Below, in pieces: positions 18,080 to 26,628 of a stretch of 64,000 bases of DNA (the stretch's first letter is position 1; each line of letters begins with the position of its first letter). The DNA is from Ramlibacter sp. (GTDB lineage: Bacteria; Pseudomonadota; Gammaproteobacteria; Burkholderiales; Burkholderiaceae_C). Made by a program: the position numbers and the translations under genes. The notes below the pieces were generated by a model. It was given only the letters and a program-made list of their open reading frames with translations. It had not been told where the DNA came from and searched no databases. The stretch lies in contig JAQGMS010000095.1 of NCBI GenBank assembly GCA_028292245.1, positions 1-64,000 of the forward strand, in the 5' to 3' direction.

Positions 18080-18522
18080 CGCAGCATGTGAAAGTTGAGC
18101 AGCCGGGTCGCCATCACGGTCTCGGCGAGAAAGCACAGCAGCGCCAGCAGGAAGCAGCCCACGCCCAGCAGGAAACTGGCGATGGCGAATCGGTTGATCT
18201 GGAAGACCGTGGTCTCGCCCAGGAACAGCAGGATGATGGTCAGGCCGATCAGGAACGCGCAAGTGGTCAGCAGCGCGATGCAGCCATTGGCCAGCCGGCC
18301 GCGCTTGCGCAGGTCGCCCAGTTCCGCATGGGCACGCGCCAGAAATTCGCTGTCGGTCGATGCGCGGGCGCGGTCTTCCACCGTGCGCGCCCGGTCGATG
18401 ATGCGGGCCAGCCGCCCCGCCACCGCGCCGATCATTCCCGAAACGGCCGTCAGCAGGAACACCGGTGCGACAGCTAGCTGGATGCCGTGAGTGACGGCGG
18501 CGGCGTCGATGGGGAAGGCCAT
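18076..18522 (-). CDS. DUF2721 membrane protein
   Basis: A 148-residue inner-membrane protein from the ATG at 18522; an in-frame ATG at 18543 is less likely. Three hydrophobic spans are visible (residues ~15-38, 75-97, 105-130), with a charged loop RLARIIDRARTVEDR between the first two, the conserved core of DUF2721. The family has no known function. It is convergent with the MFS gene. Confidence 0.9.
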   Translation of the reverse strand: MAFPIDAAAVTHGIQLAVAPVFLLTAVSGMIGAVAGRLARIIDRARTVEDRARASTDSEFLARAHAELGDLRKRGRLANGCIALLTTCAFLIGLTIILLFLGETTVFQINRFAIASFLLGVGCFLLALLCFLAETVMATRLLNFHMLR

Positions 18523-18602
18523 GAGGGCTCCGGAAGCGGGCAACGAATGATTATCTGCCCTGCTAGGATGAGTTCTTTGCTACTCAAAAAAAAGGGGCGG
18601 AG

Positions 18603-20051
18603 ATGGCGGCGCAAGGCAAACCAGGGTGGCGCTGGACAAAGGCGATCGTGGCGATCGCGGCGACCTGCCTGCTGCTTTCTTGCGGCGGCGGCGGAGAGGA
18701 GCCGGCGGCGCTGCGGGTGCCGCCCCATGCCGCGGCGGCCGCACCCACGCCCACCGCATCGCAATTGATGGACTGGGCGCAAACCGCCTACCCGCTGCTG
18801 TTCCCCGGCCCGCAAGCCGACAACTTTTCAGTGCCGCCCTATGTGTACCGCTACTACCCGCAGACCCGAAACTACCTGGGCGTGAGCGACGGCACGATCT
18901 ACGTGATGGGCCCGGCCACCGGCGGCCCGCTGACGCCGGTTGGCACGCTCGGCCAGTTCGCCTGCAATGTCTTTCCGGATTCGTGCGGCACTGTACTTAC
19001 CTCGGTGACGGCGCACTTGTCCTCGCCCACCAGCATCACCGCCGAACTGCTCAATGGCGGCTACATGCCCAACGCCTACCTTTCCGGCTACGTCACCGGC
19101 GACGTGGCGGCCCTGAACGGGAAGACGCTTTACCTGTTCGTGGAAGATCCCTACGGCCTGTTCGAGCGCGGCACGCTGTACCCGTTCCGGTCGGGCACCA
19201 GCGTGAGCGCGACGCTGTACGGCGTCAAGCAGACCATCGGCGGATCAAAGGTCGGCAACCTCAAGATCCACGCCTGCCTGGATACGCAGTGCGCCACCCG
19301 GCTGGCCGGTTCGCCGCTGACGATCCCCTTCAACGTGAACGTCGGCGACGGCGTCACGCTCGACACGTACAGCGTGGAAGTGACGGCGCCTGCTTACCAG
19401 ACGCCCACCAGCGCCAGCGTGCAGGTGACGATGCCGCGCTATGTGCAGAGCTGGTCCACCCGGCTGGAGCCGGCCGTCAACATGACCGGCGCGATCTTCG
19501 TGCCCAGCGCCGTCAGCAGCGGCCCGACGGCGCCCACCGGCACCGTCGTGGTCAACATGCGCGCGATGGCGCCGGGCACCTATACGCAGACCGTGCGCGT
19601 GCTCGCCGCCACCCTGATGCCCAATGGGCAGTCGCAGACCGTGTATTCCGATTTCGTGATGAAGCTGGTGTCCACCGGCGCCTTCGTGCCGGCCTATACG
19701 GTCACTCCCGCGCAGATCAACGTCACGCGCCACTACGGCTCGCAAGGATTCGAGGCCACCAGCTTCAACTACACCACGAACCGGGCGGGCGTGTCGATGG
19801 GCTTTGCCGGCATCGGCGCCTACACCTACCCGCCGGCCGCGGAGGGCTACACGCAACGGCGATCCTGGTGGAGCAACGCCAACCCGAGCACAGGCAACCA
19901 GTACGGAACGCGAATCTGCAGCACGTTCGTGGGCGACACGCATGCGTGCCTGCCCGTGGGCACCTACACGGCCGTGATGAGCTACGACGTGTACGAGGGC
20001 CTGTCTTACTCGCGCATCGAGGTGCCGGTCACGCTGAACGTCATTCCCTAG
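18603..20051 (+). CDS. Burkholderiales-type lipoprotein with Ig-like C-terminal domains
   Basis: A 482-residue lipoprotein. The signal ends in CLLLSC, Cys about residue 25, followed by a Gly-rich spacer. Residues ~50-105 hold the block QLMDWAQTAYPLLFPG ... YRYYPQTRNYLGV, seen at the start of many secreted lipoproteins of Comamonadaceae and of unknown role. From residue ~135 the protein is beta-rich with Ig-like or BACON-like repeats (SPTSITAELLNGGYMP, VEVTAPAYQTPTSASVQV, PAQINVTRHYGSQG). It is probably surface- or periplasm-facing and adhesive or binding. It overlaps the convergent small gene by 4 bases. Confidence 0.85.
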   Translation: MAAQGKPGWRWTKAIVAIAATCLLLSCGGGGEEPAALRVPPHAAAAAPTPTASQLMDWAQTAYPLLFPGPQADNFSVPPYVYRYYPQTRNYLGVSDGTIYVMGPATGGPLTPVGTLGQFACNVFPDSCGTVLTSVTAHLSSPTSITAELLNGGYMPNAYLSGYVTGDVAALNGKTLYLFVEDPYGLFERGTLYPFRSGTSVSATLYGVKQTIGGSKVGNLKIHACLDTQCATRLAGSPLTIPFNVNVGDGVTLDTYSVEVTAPAYQTPTSASVQVTMPRYVQSWSTRLEPAVNMTGAIFVPSAVSSGPTAPTGTVVVNMRAMAPGTYTQTVRVLAATLMPNGQSQTVYSDFVMKLVSTGAFVPAYTVTPAQINVTRHYGSQGFEATSFNYTTNRAGVSMGFAGIGAYTYPPAAEGYTQRRSWWSNANPSTGNQYGTRICSTFVGDTHACLPVGTYTAVMSYDVYEGLSYSRIEVPVTLNVIP

Positions 20052-20350
20052 GCGATCGCGATCTCGTACATCGCGTCGCCCATGTAGCGGTTGGGGCCGA
20101 AGGCCGCGGACACCGCGGCGGTCTCGGCAGCCCGCCACTGGTCGAAGATGGCTTGCTCCGCATCCGTCAAGGTGTCCGGCTCCGGCGCCTCGCCGTAGGT
20201 CGCGACGATCCGCAGGTAAGCGGCGTAGACCGGTGCCACCAGCGCGCCGTCACCCAGCGTCGCTTCCAGGGCCTGCCGGAAGCGCTGCTGCGCCAGCGAG
20301 CGCTCTTCAGGCGAGACATCGGCTTCGTAAAGGGTGACGGTGTAGCTCAT
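20048..20350 (-). CDS. Hypothetical small protein
   Basis: A 100-residue protein, largely helical, with no signal peptide, cysteine pair or known motif (SYTVTLYEADVSPEERSLAQ ... TDAEQAIFDQWRAAE). Composition and codon bias match the surrounding genes, which supports it being real. It is convergent with the lipoprotein gene (4-base overlap) and divergent from the RNase D-like gene 43 bases away. Function unknown. Confidence 0.65.
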   Translation of the reverse strand: MSYTVTLYEADVSPEERSLAQQRFRQALEATLGDGALVAPVYAAYLRIVATYGEAPEPDTLTDAEQAIFDQWRAAETAAVSAAFGPNRYMGDAMYEIAIA

Positions 20351-20393
20351 CGCGCCCGATTATCGGCCGAGCAGGTATCCTCGCTCATTCCCG

Positions 20394-20990
20394 ATGCACA
20401 CCCACCACGCCACGCCCGACAAAGAGCAGATCGCGCTGCTTGAGCCGTTCGACCGGCTCGGGCTGGACCGCATCCGGCTGGTCGCCACTGCGCGCGACGC
20501 ACTCGAGGCGCGCGCGGAACTGTCCGCCGCAAAGGCGTGGGGATTCGACACGGAATCGAAACCGACGTTCTTCAAGGACCAGGTGTCGGAGGGTCCGCAC
20601 GTAGTGCAGCTGGCAACGCTCGAGGGGGCGTGGGTGTTCCAATTGCACGACCTGGATTGCCGCGCCGTGGTGGCGGGCCTGCTCGCGCAAACCGGCGTCA
20701 CCAAGGCCGGGTTCGGCCTGGGCGACGACAAGAAGCGCATCAGCAGCAAATTGGGGGTCGAGCCCGCGGACGTGCTGGAACTCAACACGGTCTTCCGCGA
20801 GCGCGGCTACCGCAAGGACATGGGCGTCAAGGGCGCCGTCGCGGTGTTGTTCAACCGCCGCTACATCAAGTCGCGCAAGGCGACCACTTCAAACTGGGCC
20901 AACCCTCGGCTGACCGAGGCGCAATTGATCTACGCGGGCAACGACGCGTACGCCGCTGCCCGCGTGTATCACGCTCTCGAGCTGGGCTGA
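20394..20990 (+). CDS. 3'-5' exonuclease, RNase D/DEDDy type
   Basis: A 198-residue single-domain exonuclease. The DEDDy motifs are visible: Asp and Glu in WGFDTESK (Exo I), Asp in KAGFGLGDD (Exo II region), and the Tyr-x3-Asp of Exo III in YAGNDAY. It lacks the HRDC domain of true RNase D and is half its length, so it is a stand-alone nuclease domain. The substrate is probably RNA or DNA 3' ends. It runs convergent with the WXXGXW-repeat gene, 3 bases apart. Confidence 0.87.
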   Translation: MHTHHATPDKEQIALLEPFDRLGLDRIRLVATARDALEARAELSAAKAWGFDTESKPTFFKDQVSEGPHVVQLATLEGAWVFQLHDLDCRAVVAGLLAQTGVTKAGFGLGDDKKRISSKLGVEPADVLELNTVFRERGYRKDMGVKGAVAVLFNRRYIKSRKATTSNWANPRLTEAQLIYAGNDAYAAARVYHALELG

Positions 20991-20993
20991 AGC

Positions 20994-21359
20994 TCAGCTC
21001 TTGTTCGGGTTGTTCGGCGCGCGGTCCATGCGGTTGGGCACGCCGTCGCCATCGCGGTCACCGCGAGCCCAGCGGCCCTGGCGCATTTCCCATTGGCCGT
21101 TGCGCTCGACCCATTGCGGCGCTTCCCAATGCTGGCCGCGGCGGGCGCGCAGCCAGTTGCCGGAAACCCAGACGTGATGGCCGCCGCGCCACTCGTAATG
21201 GCCGGGCGCCCAGGCATAGCCGCGGCGCGGTGCCGGCACGGCTTCTTCGCGCGGTGCGGGCGGTGCCTCGCGGATGACGATGGTGCGCGCGATCGAAGTC
21301 AGCGGAACGGCGGCGAACGACGAGGCGATGACGGCGGCGAGAAGAATTTTCTTGAGCAT
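20994..21359 (-). CDS. Exported WXXGXW-repeat protein with thrombospondin type 3-like tail
   Basis: A 121-residue protein. Residues 1-25 are a Sec signal (LLAAVIASSFAAVPLTSIA). The mature part contains the WXXGXW (YXWQ) repeats: WAPGHYEW, WVSGNW, then degenerate copies. The tail DRDGDGVPNRMDRAPNNP is a thrombospondin type 3-like calcium-binding repeat. Proteins with both elements are found in the envelope of Burkholderiales; function unknown. The ATG at 21359 is chosen because signal-peptide sequence begins exactly there. Confidence 0.87.
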   Translation of the reverse strand: MLKKILLAAVIASSFAAVPLTSIARTIVIREAPPAPREEAVPAPRRGYAWAPGHYEWRGGHHVWVSGNWLRARRGQHWEAPQWVERNGQWEMRQGRWARGDRDGDGVPNRMDRAPNNPNKS

Positions 21360-21521
21360 TGATGTGTCTCCCAGATCAAAGGGTCGAGCTTCGACATGAA
21401 GCTCCCATAACCAACGGCCAGCTTCGCGCGGCGTTGACGGCCGGGCTGTAGGACAAAGACTCTTATCGCCGCGCGCGATGCGGCTGAGGTGGGACAAGCC
21501 CAGCGCCGTTAGACTGCAGCG

Positions 21522-22760
21522 ATGCCTTTTTCCCTGCTCAGGCTCTCTCCGGCGCTGGTACGCGCAGCGCACGAACTCGGCTTCATCACGCCCACGCCGA
21601 TCCAGGCGCAAGCCATTCCCGTGGTGCTGCGCGGCGCGGACCTGCTCGGCTCGGCCCAGACCGGATCGGGCAAGACCGCCGCTTTCGCGCTGCCGCTGTT
21701 GCAACGGCTGGGCCAGGGCCCGCAGCACACGCCCCGGCGCGTGCGCGCGCTGGTGCTGGTGCCCACGCGCGAATTGGCCGCGCAAGTGGGCGAAGTCATC
21801 CGCAGCCTGGCGCAGCACCTGCCTCAGCCGCCGAAGGTGGCCGTCGTGTTCGGTGGGGTCTCGATCAATCCGCAGATGATGGGGCTGCGTGGCGGCGCCG
21901 ACATCGTCGTCGCGACGCCGGGGCGCCTGCTCGACTTGATCGAGCACAACGCGCTGCGGCTGGCGGGCGTCGAGATGCTGGTGCTGGATGAGGCGGACCG
22001 GCTGCTGGACCTGGGCTTCGCGGAAGAATTGAACCGCGTGTTGTGGCTGTTGCCGCCACGCCGGCAGAACCTGTTCTTCTCGGCCACGTTTCCGCCGGCG
22101 GTGCAGGCACTGGCGCAAGGCATGTTGCGCGAGCCGGTGCGGATCGAAGTGGCCGCCGTGCCGGCCAACGAGCCCGCGATCGCGCAACGGGCCATTCGCG
22201 TCGACGACAAGCGCCGCACCGAACTGCTGCGCCATCTCATCAAGGAAAGCGGCTGGGAGCGCGTGCTGGTGTTCGTGGCCACGCGCTATGCGGCCGAACA
22301 CGTGGCGTGGAAGCTCTACAAGAACGGTGTCTTCGCCACGCCCTTCCACGGCGACCTGAGCCAAGGCGCACGCAAGCAGGTGCTGCAGGAATTCAAGGAC
22401 GGCCAATGGGATGTGGTGGTCACGACCGACCTGGCGTCGCGCGGCCTGGACATCGCGCAATTGCCGGTGGTGGTGAACTACGACCTGCCGCGCTCGGCCG
22501 TGGACTATGTGCACCGCATCGGGCGCACCGGACGCGCCGGCGAAAGCGGCCTGGCGGTGACCTTTGTGACGGCGCAAGCCGAGGCGCATTTCCGGCTGAT
22601 CGAGAAACGCCAGAACCTGAGCCTGCCGCGTGAACAGGTACCGGGCTTCGAGCCGCAAGAGGAACCGCCGGAAGGAGCGCCGGGCGCGGGCGGCGTCAAG
22701 GGCAAACGGCCGAGCAAGAAAGACAAGCTGCGGGCGAAGGATTTGTCATTGCGGGCTTGA
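21522..22760 (+). CDS. DEAD-box RNA helicase, RhlE-like
   Basis: A 412-residue ATP-dependent RNA helicase. The order of motifs is complete: Q motif (GFITPTPIQAQAIP), motif I AQTGSGKT, Ia PTRELA, II DEAD, III SAT, and in the second RecA domain TTDLASRGLDI and HRIGRTGRAG. The C-terminal extension is short and basic (KGKRPSKKDKLRAK), which suits RNA binding. Its last six codons lie inside a REP-like hairpin element, so the terminal residues LSLRA come from the repeat. RhlE-type helicases help ribosome assembly and cold growth. Confidence 0.93.
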   Translation: MPFSLLRLSPALVRAAHELGFITPTPIQAQAIPVVLRGADLLGSAQTGSGKTAAFALPLLQRLGQGPQHTPRRVRALVLVPTRELAAQVGEVIRSLAQHLPQPPKVAVVFGGVSINPQMMGLRGGADIVVATPGRLLDLIEHNALRLAGVEMLVLDEADRLLDLGFAEELNRVLWLLPPRRQNLFFSATFPPAVQALAQGMLREPVRIEVAAVPANEPAIAQRAIRVDDKRRTELLRHLIKESGWERVLVFVATRYAAEHVAWKLYKNGVFATPFHGDLSQGARKQVLQEFKDGQWDVVVTTDLASRGLDIAQLPVVVNYDLPRSAVDYVHRIGRTGRAGESGLAVTFVTAQAEAHFRLIEKRQNLSLPREQVPGFEPQEEPPEGAPGAGGVKGKRPSKKDKLRAKDLSLRA

Positions 22761-22770
22761 CCCGCAATCC
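22743..22770. repeat. REP-like hairpin element, copy A
   Basis: Read on the minus strand this is GGATTGCGGGTC-AAG-CCCGCAATGACAA, with an 8-bp stem (ATTGCGGG/CCCGCAAT, 22748-22755 and 22761-22768) and a 5-base loop. A close copy lies at 59360-59388 in the opposite orientation. It covers the helicase stop codon and lies 2 bases from the convergent DUF6172 stop, so it may also end both transcripts. Confidence 0.85.
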
Positions 22771-22771
22771 A

Positions 22772-23107
22772 CTACGACTCGTCGTTGGCGGCCGGAGTGG
22801 TGGCGAGATCCTGTTCGCCGGCCGGCCGCGCCTTGCGGTGGCCCGGCTTGGCCAGTATCTCCACATAGAACTTCTCGCCGCCTTCCTTGGCGACACCATC
22901 GATCAACCCGGTCAGGCTGTTCAGGTGCACCGGCTCGGCGGTTTCCGGCGCCAGCCCGAACTTGCAATCGAAGTCCCAATAGTCGGCGCCCGCCGGCACG
23001 TCGCGCCTGCGTTCGCGCTTGATGTATTTGCGAATCTCGTGCTTCACGGCGTCCAGGACCCGGTCGCGGTTCTTGCCCTCGACGTTGAGCGGGAAGGTTT
23101 TCTTCAT
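22772..23107 (-). CDS. DUF6172-family protein
   Basis: A 111-residue protein that starts MKKTFPLNVEGKNRDRVLDA and continues with a basic stretch (EIRKYIKRERRR) and DYWDFDCKFG, the pattern of DUF6172, a small family of unknown function common in Burkholderiales and Pseudomonas. The C-terminal ~25 residues are Ala/Pro-rich and probably disordered. It is convergent with the helicase and divergent from the aldo/keto reductase, 50 bases away. Confidence 0.82.
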   Translation of the reverse strand: MKKTFPLNVEGKNRDRVLDAVKHEIRKYIKRERRRDVPAGADYWDFDCKFGLAPETAEPVHLNSLTGLIDGVAKEGGEKFYVEILAKPGHRKARPAGEQDLATTPAANDES

Positions 23108-23157
23108 GCGCGATGGTACCTTGCGGCGCCCCGGGTGCCCGGTTATCGTCGCCGTTC

Positions 23158-23979
23158 ATGCACACCCGCCCCATCCCCTCCACCGGCGCCGCGTTGCCGG
23201 TCATCGGCTGCGGAACCTGGCTGGGTTTCGACGTGGCTGGCACGCCCGGGGAAAAACCGCAGCGCGGCGAGGTGCTGGCCGCGTTGTTCGGGAGCGCGGG
23301 CCGCGTGATCGACAGCTCACCGATGTACGGCTCCGCCGAACAGGTCGTGGGCGACCTGCTGCATGAAAGCGGTTGGCGCGACAAGGCGTTCCTGGCCACC
23401 AAGGTCTGGACCACCGGCAAGAAAGCCGGCATCGCGCAGATGGAACGGTCGATGATGTTGCTGCGCACCCGGCACATCGAGCTGATGCAGGTGCACAACC
23501 TGGTCGATTGGCGCACCCATCTGGCGACGCTGCGGTCGTGGAAGGACGAAGGACGCATCTCGTACATCGGGGTCACGCACTACACCGAAGCGGGCCACCC
23601 TGAACTCGAGCAGGTGATGCGCAGCGAGCCGCTGGACTTCGCGCAGTTCAACTATTCGATCGCGAGCCGCGGCGCCGAAAAGCGGCTGTTGCCGCTGGCG
23701 GCGGAGCGCGGCATCGGGGTGCTGGTCAATCTGCCTCTGGGCGGCGGCAAGGCCTTGAATGCGCTGCGGCACAAGGCCTTGCCGGGCTGGGCTGCCGAGA
23801 TCGGCTGCACCAGCTGGAACCAGGTGCTGCTGAAATTCGTGTTGTCGCATCCGGCGGTGACCTGCACCATTCCCGGCACCTCGAGGCCGGAACACATGCG
23901 AGAGAACGCGCTGGCCGGGACGGGCGAATTGCCGGGGCCGGAATTCTGGAAGGCCAGGTCCGCAGACCTGGCTGTCTAG
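23158..23979 (+). CDS. Aldo/keto reductase
   Basis: A 273-residue NAD(P)H-dependent oxidoreductase. The catalytic tetrad is present: Asp52, Tyr57 (SSPMYG), Lys82 (LATKVW) and His113 (MQVHN). The cofactor-phosphate region IPGTSRPEHMREN near the C-terminus fits the family. The protein is somewhat short (usual ~280-330) and has no signal peptide, although close relatives sometimes carry one. The substrate is not predictable. The ATG at 23158 is chosen over an upstream one because the family sequence begins there. Confidence 0.9.
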   Translation: MHTRPIPSTGAALPVIGCGTWLGFDVAGTPGEKPQRGEVLAALFGSAGRVIDSSPMYGSAEQVVGDLLHESGWRDKAFLATKVWTTGKKAGIAQMERSMMLLRTRHIELMQVHNLVDWRTHLATLRSWKDEGRISYIGVTHYTEAGHPELEQVMRSEPLDFAQFNYSIASRGAEKRLLPLAAERGIGVLVNLPLGGGKALNALRHKALPGWAAEIGCTSWNQVLLKFVLSHPAVTCTIPGTSRPEHMRENALAGTGELPGPEFWKARSADLAV

Positions 23980-24410
23980 GCGGCAAGCCCCCGAAGCCTC
24001 GCGATTTGCAGGGCGGCCAACGCTTCCGCCTGTTCCAACGCGCCGAATCCGGTCGACTCGCTGTGCTTGCAGCAACCGGCCAGCATTGCGTCGGCATCCC
24101 AATAGCTGCCCGGCTTGGCCTGGCATATCTTGTACTCGCCGACGAAGTTGCTGCCCCAATCGCCCGTGGCGCGTGCGTAGGCCGCAACGTAGTAGTTCTC
24201 GAAAGGCCCGCTCACCCGCGCGTGCAGTTCGCCACGCTCCACCGCAAGGGCCTGCACCTGGTTGCCGTGGGTCAGGCGAGCCCGCGCGTTGTCCGCGGAG
24301 AGTGTCTCGATGGCGCCCTCGATCCACTCCTCGTGCAGCGGGTAGGTGTCTTCCATCCACGAGATATCGCGTTGGGCCCGCAAGCCTGCGGCAGGGCGGT
24401 GTGAGGTCAT
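23976..24410 (-). CDS. Hypothetical protein
   Basis: A 144-residue protein from the ATG at 24410; the frame extends to 24548 but the extra part overlaps the next gene and is low-complexity. It has an NTF2- or PAS-like pattern (GAIETLSADNARARLTHGNQV ... GPFENYYVAAYAR) with three cysteines near the end (ICQAKPGS and GCCKHSE). No signal peptide is present in the shorter form. I do not recognise the family. It overlaps the aldo/keto reductase stop by 4 bases. Confidence 0.6.
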   Translation of the reverse strand: MTSHRPAAGLRAQRDISWMEDTYPLHEEWIEGAIETLSADNARARLTHGNQVQALAVERGELHARVSGPFENYYVAAYARATGDWGSNFVGEYKICQAKPGSYWDADAMLAGCCKHSESTGFGALEQAEALAALQIARLRGLAA

Positions 24411-24483
24411 GAAGCGACCATGCACCTCGAATGCATGCTCAACCGTAGGCTGAGGGCCTGCTTTCACGTCAGGCTTGGACGGC

Positions 24484-25257
24484 TCAGCTGCCGCTGGACG
24501 ATGCCTCGAGCAGCGCGGCTTCCTGTGCGCCGATGCGGGCGTTGACAATGTGACGCTGTGTTTCGGCGGGCAACTGGCCGGTGTTGCGGCCGTTCCAGGC
24601 GGCGCGGCCGCGGCTGGACAGGTTGTAGTAGATCGACACGCCTTCGCGCAATTTGGTGGCGCGCTCCACCGAGCCGAGTTTCAGGCCCGCGATGCGATCG
24701 GCGCTCCACAGCGCTGCTTCCTTCATGTGCCTGGCCGCCGCGTGCACCGCCTCCACCATGTCTTCGGGATTGCGCACACCCAGCGCCCTCGCGGTCGCCG
24801 GCTCGAACTGCGCGATGCCCAGGTTGGGGGTGCCATTGCGGCTCTGGCCGGTGCGCGGTACCCACGATGTTTCGGCATTGATGATGCCGTAGACGTCGCG
24901 ATAGCTCAGCCCCACTTCGTCCAGCCGGGCGCGCTGCGCCGCCGACTTGGCCAGCGCCAGCCGCGTCTCGTTGTCGGGCGTGATGTGCTCCGCGTTGCCC
25001 AGGCGAGTCTGCACCCAGCGCACGCTGGCACGCATCTTCTCGTAGTAGCCGTCTTCCGTTTCGGCCGCGGGAGCCGGCTCGACCTGCGCAACCGCGGGCG
25101 CGGCTGCGATGCTGAGCTGCAGGACCACCGGGGGCCGGTCAACCAGCTGGACAGGGACATGCCGCGGACCGCGAATCTCACGCGCGATCAGGCAAGCCAG
25201 CCCGACCGTGACGAAGCCCGCGATGCCCCACAGGACGGGCCAATATTGGCGTCGCAT
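24484..25257 (-). CDS. Lytic transglycosylase with N-terminal membrane anchor
   Basis: A 257-residue protein. Residues ~5-25 form a single membrane span (WPVLWGIAGFVTVGLACLIA), followed by a Pro/Ala-rich linker and an SLT lysozyme-like domain from ~95: catalytic Glu in GIINAETSW and the family's NLGIAQFEPATARALG. It cleaves peptidoglycan glycan strands in the periplasm to 1,6-anhydro-muropeptides. The ATG at 25257 has a GGGGA site; a TTG at 25275 is less likely. Confidence 0.87.
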   Translation of the reverse strand: MRRQYWPVLWGIAGFVTVGLACLIAREIRGPRHVPVQLVDRPPVVLQLSIAAAPAVAQVEPAPAAETEDGYYEKMRASVRWVQTRLGNAEHITPDNETRLALAKSAAQRARLDEVGLSYRDVYGIINAETSWVPRTGQSRNGTPNLGIAQFEPATARALGVRNPEDMVEAVHAAARHMKEAALWSADRIAGLKLGSVERATKLREGVSIYYNLSSRGRAAWNGRNTGQLPAETQRHIVNARIGAQEAALLEASSSGS

Positions 25258-25365
25258 GTAGTCCCCTTCTGACAAAGAACAAGGGACCGGGCCTACAGCG
25301 CAAAGTTCACCGATGTTTCAATTCAACTTGTTGCTGAGCGGCGCAACGCCAACTATTTACAGGCC

Positions 25366-25932
25366 TCAGGGGCGCGACTGCGGCTTGCTCACCACGCCCT
25401 CGCGGATCAGCCGCGCCACGGGTTCGGTGGCTTCGTTCACCGGAACGACCTTCCGCACCGGTTCGGTCCACGGCTGGATGGCCGGAACCGGTGCCAGCGG
25501 CGTTGCGTCGGCCACCGGCGCCGTGGGCGACGTGGAAGCCGGCGCACGGAACGTGGGCTGCGGCGGCGCCACCGTCTTGAGCAGCACGAAGCCCAAGGTC
25601 AGCACGGCGATCGATGCAACGCCGAACAGCAGCCAGCCCGCCCAGCCGATGCGATCCTGCACGAAGGCAGCCATCGCGGCGCCGCGGCTTCGCGCCTGCG
25701 GCCGCGAGCCAGCCAGCGATTGGTCGTAAGCCGCCCGCTGCACGGGGTCGGACAACACTCCATACGCGAGGTTGATCTGCGCCATCAGGTTGGCGGAGTC
25801 GCCCTTGCCCTGGTACTTGTCGGGGTGGAACTTCTGCGCCATGCGCCGGTAGGCCAGCCGCACGCGCTGTGGCGTCGCGTGCGGGTCCAGCCGCAGGATT
25901 TCGTAGTGGTTCTGGGTGCGATGCCGCTTCAT
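25366..25932 (-). CDS. J-domain (DnaJ-like) membrane protein
   Basis: A 188-residue protein. Residues ~8-70 are a complete J domain with the HPD motif (KFHPDKYQG) that stimulates Hsp70 ATPase. A single membrane span follows at ~98-120 (WLLFGVASIAVLTLGFVLL), and then a Pro/Ala-rich tail outside the membrane. This makes it a membrane-tethered co-chaperone that recruits DnaK to the inner face. It starts 11 bases after the glutathione transferase stop, on the same strand. Confidence 0.9.
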   Translation of the reverse strand: MKRHRTQNHYEILRLDPHATPQRVRLAYRRMAQKFHPDKYQGKGDSANLMAQINLAYGVLSDPVQRAAYDQSLAGSRPQARSRGAAMAAFVQDRIGWAGWLLFGVASIAVLTLGFVLLKTVAPPQPTFRAPASTSPTAPVADATPLAPVPAIQPWTEPVRKVVPVNEATEPVARLIREGVVSKPQSRP

Positions 25933-25943
25933 CGGACCGGGCC

Positions 25944-26591
25944 TTACAGCTTCGCCTGCGCCGCCTTGCGGTCGGCCACCACCTTTTGCGCGGCGGGCCG
26001 CTCCGCGATGAATTTCGTGTAAGCCTTGTGATCGACGCCGCCTGCCTGCAACAGGTCTTCGCCATAGATCGCCCGGGTGGCCATGGCAACCAGCGGCAGG
26101 TGGTTGAAGGCGGCGCAGTCGGCCTGGGTGAAACTGCCGCCGGCGACGAACGGCGCGAATTTGGCGAGGCGCTTGAACCCCGCGATGTTCGCCTCGAGCT
26201 GCGTGCGGATGCGCGCGGCGTTGGCTTCGCTCAAGGGCGCGCCGCCGAAGAACGCCGGCCCGTACAACTGGCGCGCCACGATCTCCAGGTGCCAGTCGAT
26301 GAAGGTGGTGAGCTCGCGCACCTTGGCCGCGGCCAGCGTGTCGGCGGGCAACAGGGCGGGCTGGGGCCAGGTGGCTTCTATCCATTCCAGGATCGGCTGG
26401 CTCTCGCACAGCCGCACGCCCTGGTTGGTGGTGATGAAGGGGATCTTGCCGAGCGGGGACGCGCTCAGGATCGCCTCGTCGGTGCTGTGCGTGTCCGCGT
26501 GCGCCTCGGTGAAAGGAACGCCCTTTTCCAGCAGCGCGAGCTTGACCTTGTTGTAGTAGTTCGAGTGCGAGGAGCCGTGAAGCGTCAGCAT
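25944..26591 (-). CDS. Glutathione S-transferase family protein
   Basis: A 215-residue cytosolic GST. The N-terminal thioredoxin-like domain (LTLHGSSHSNYYNKVKLALLE, with ITTNQGVRLCESQPI holding the cis-Pro and the Glu-Ser that binds glutathione) covers residues 1-80, and the helical domain the rest. The catalytic residue is probably Ser in the SNYYNK region. Such enzymes detoxify electrophiles or isomerise ring-cleavage products. It is close to the J-domain gene (11 bases) and to the Bug receptor gene (37 bases). Confidence 0.9.
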   Translation of the reverse strand: MLTLHGSSHSNYYNKVKLALLEKGVPFTEAHADTHSTDEAILSASPLGKIPFITTNQGVRLCESQPILEWIEATWPQPALLPADTLAAAKVRELTTFIDWHLEIVARQLYGPAFFGGAPLSEANAARIRTQLEANIAGFKRLAKFAPFVAGGSFTQADCAAFNHLPLVAMATRAIYGEDLLQAGGVDHKAYTKFIAERPAAQKVVADRKAAQAKL

Positions 26592-26628
26592 GGGATGTCT
26601 CCGTTGTTTGCAGGAGTTTAGGCTCGCC

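Noticed and set aside
15326-18262. A 978-codon minus-strand frame
   Set aside because: It is antisense to the dienelactone hydrolase and MFS genes, which have clear family motifs; the antisense product is Gln/Arg/His-rich and low in hydrophobic residues.
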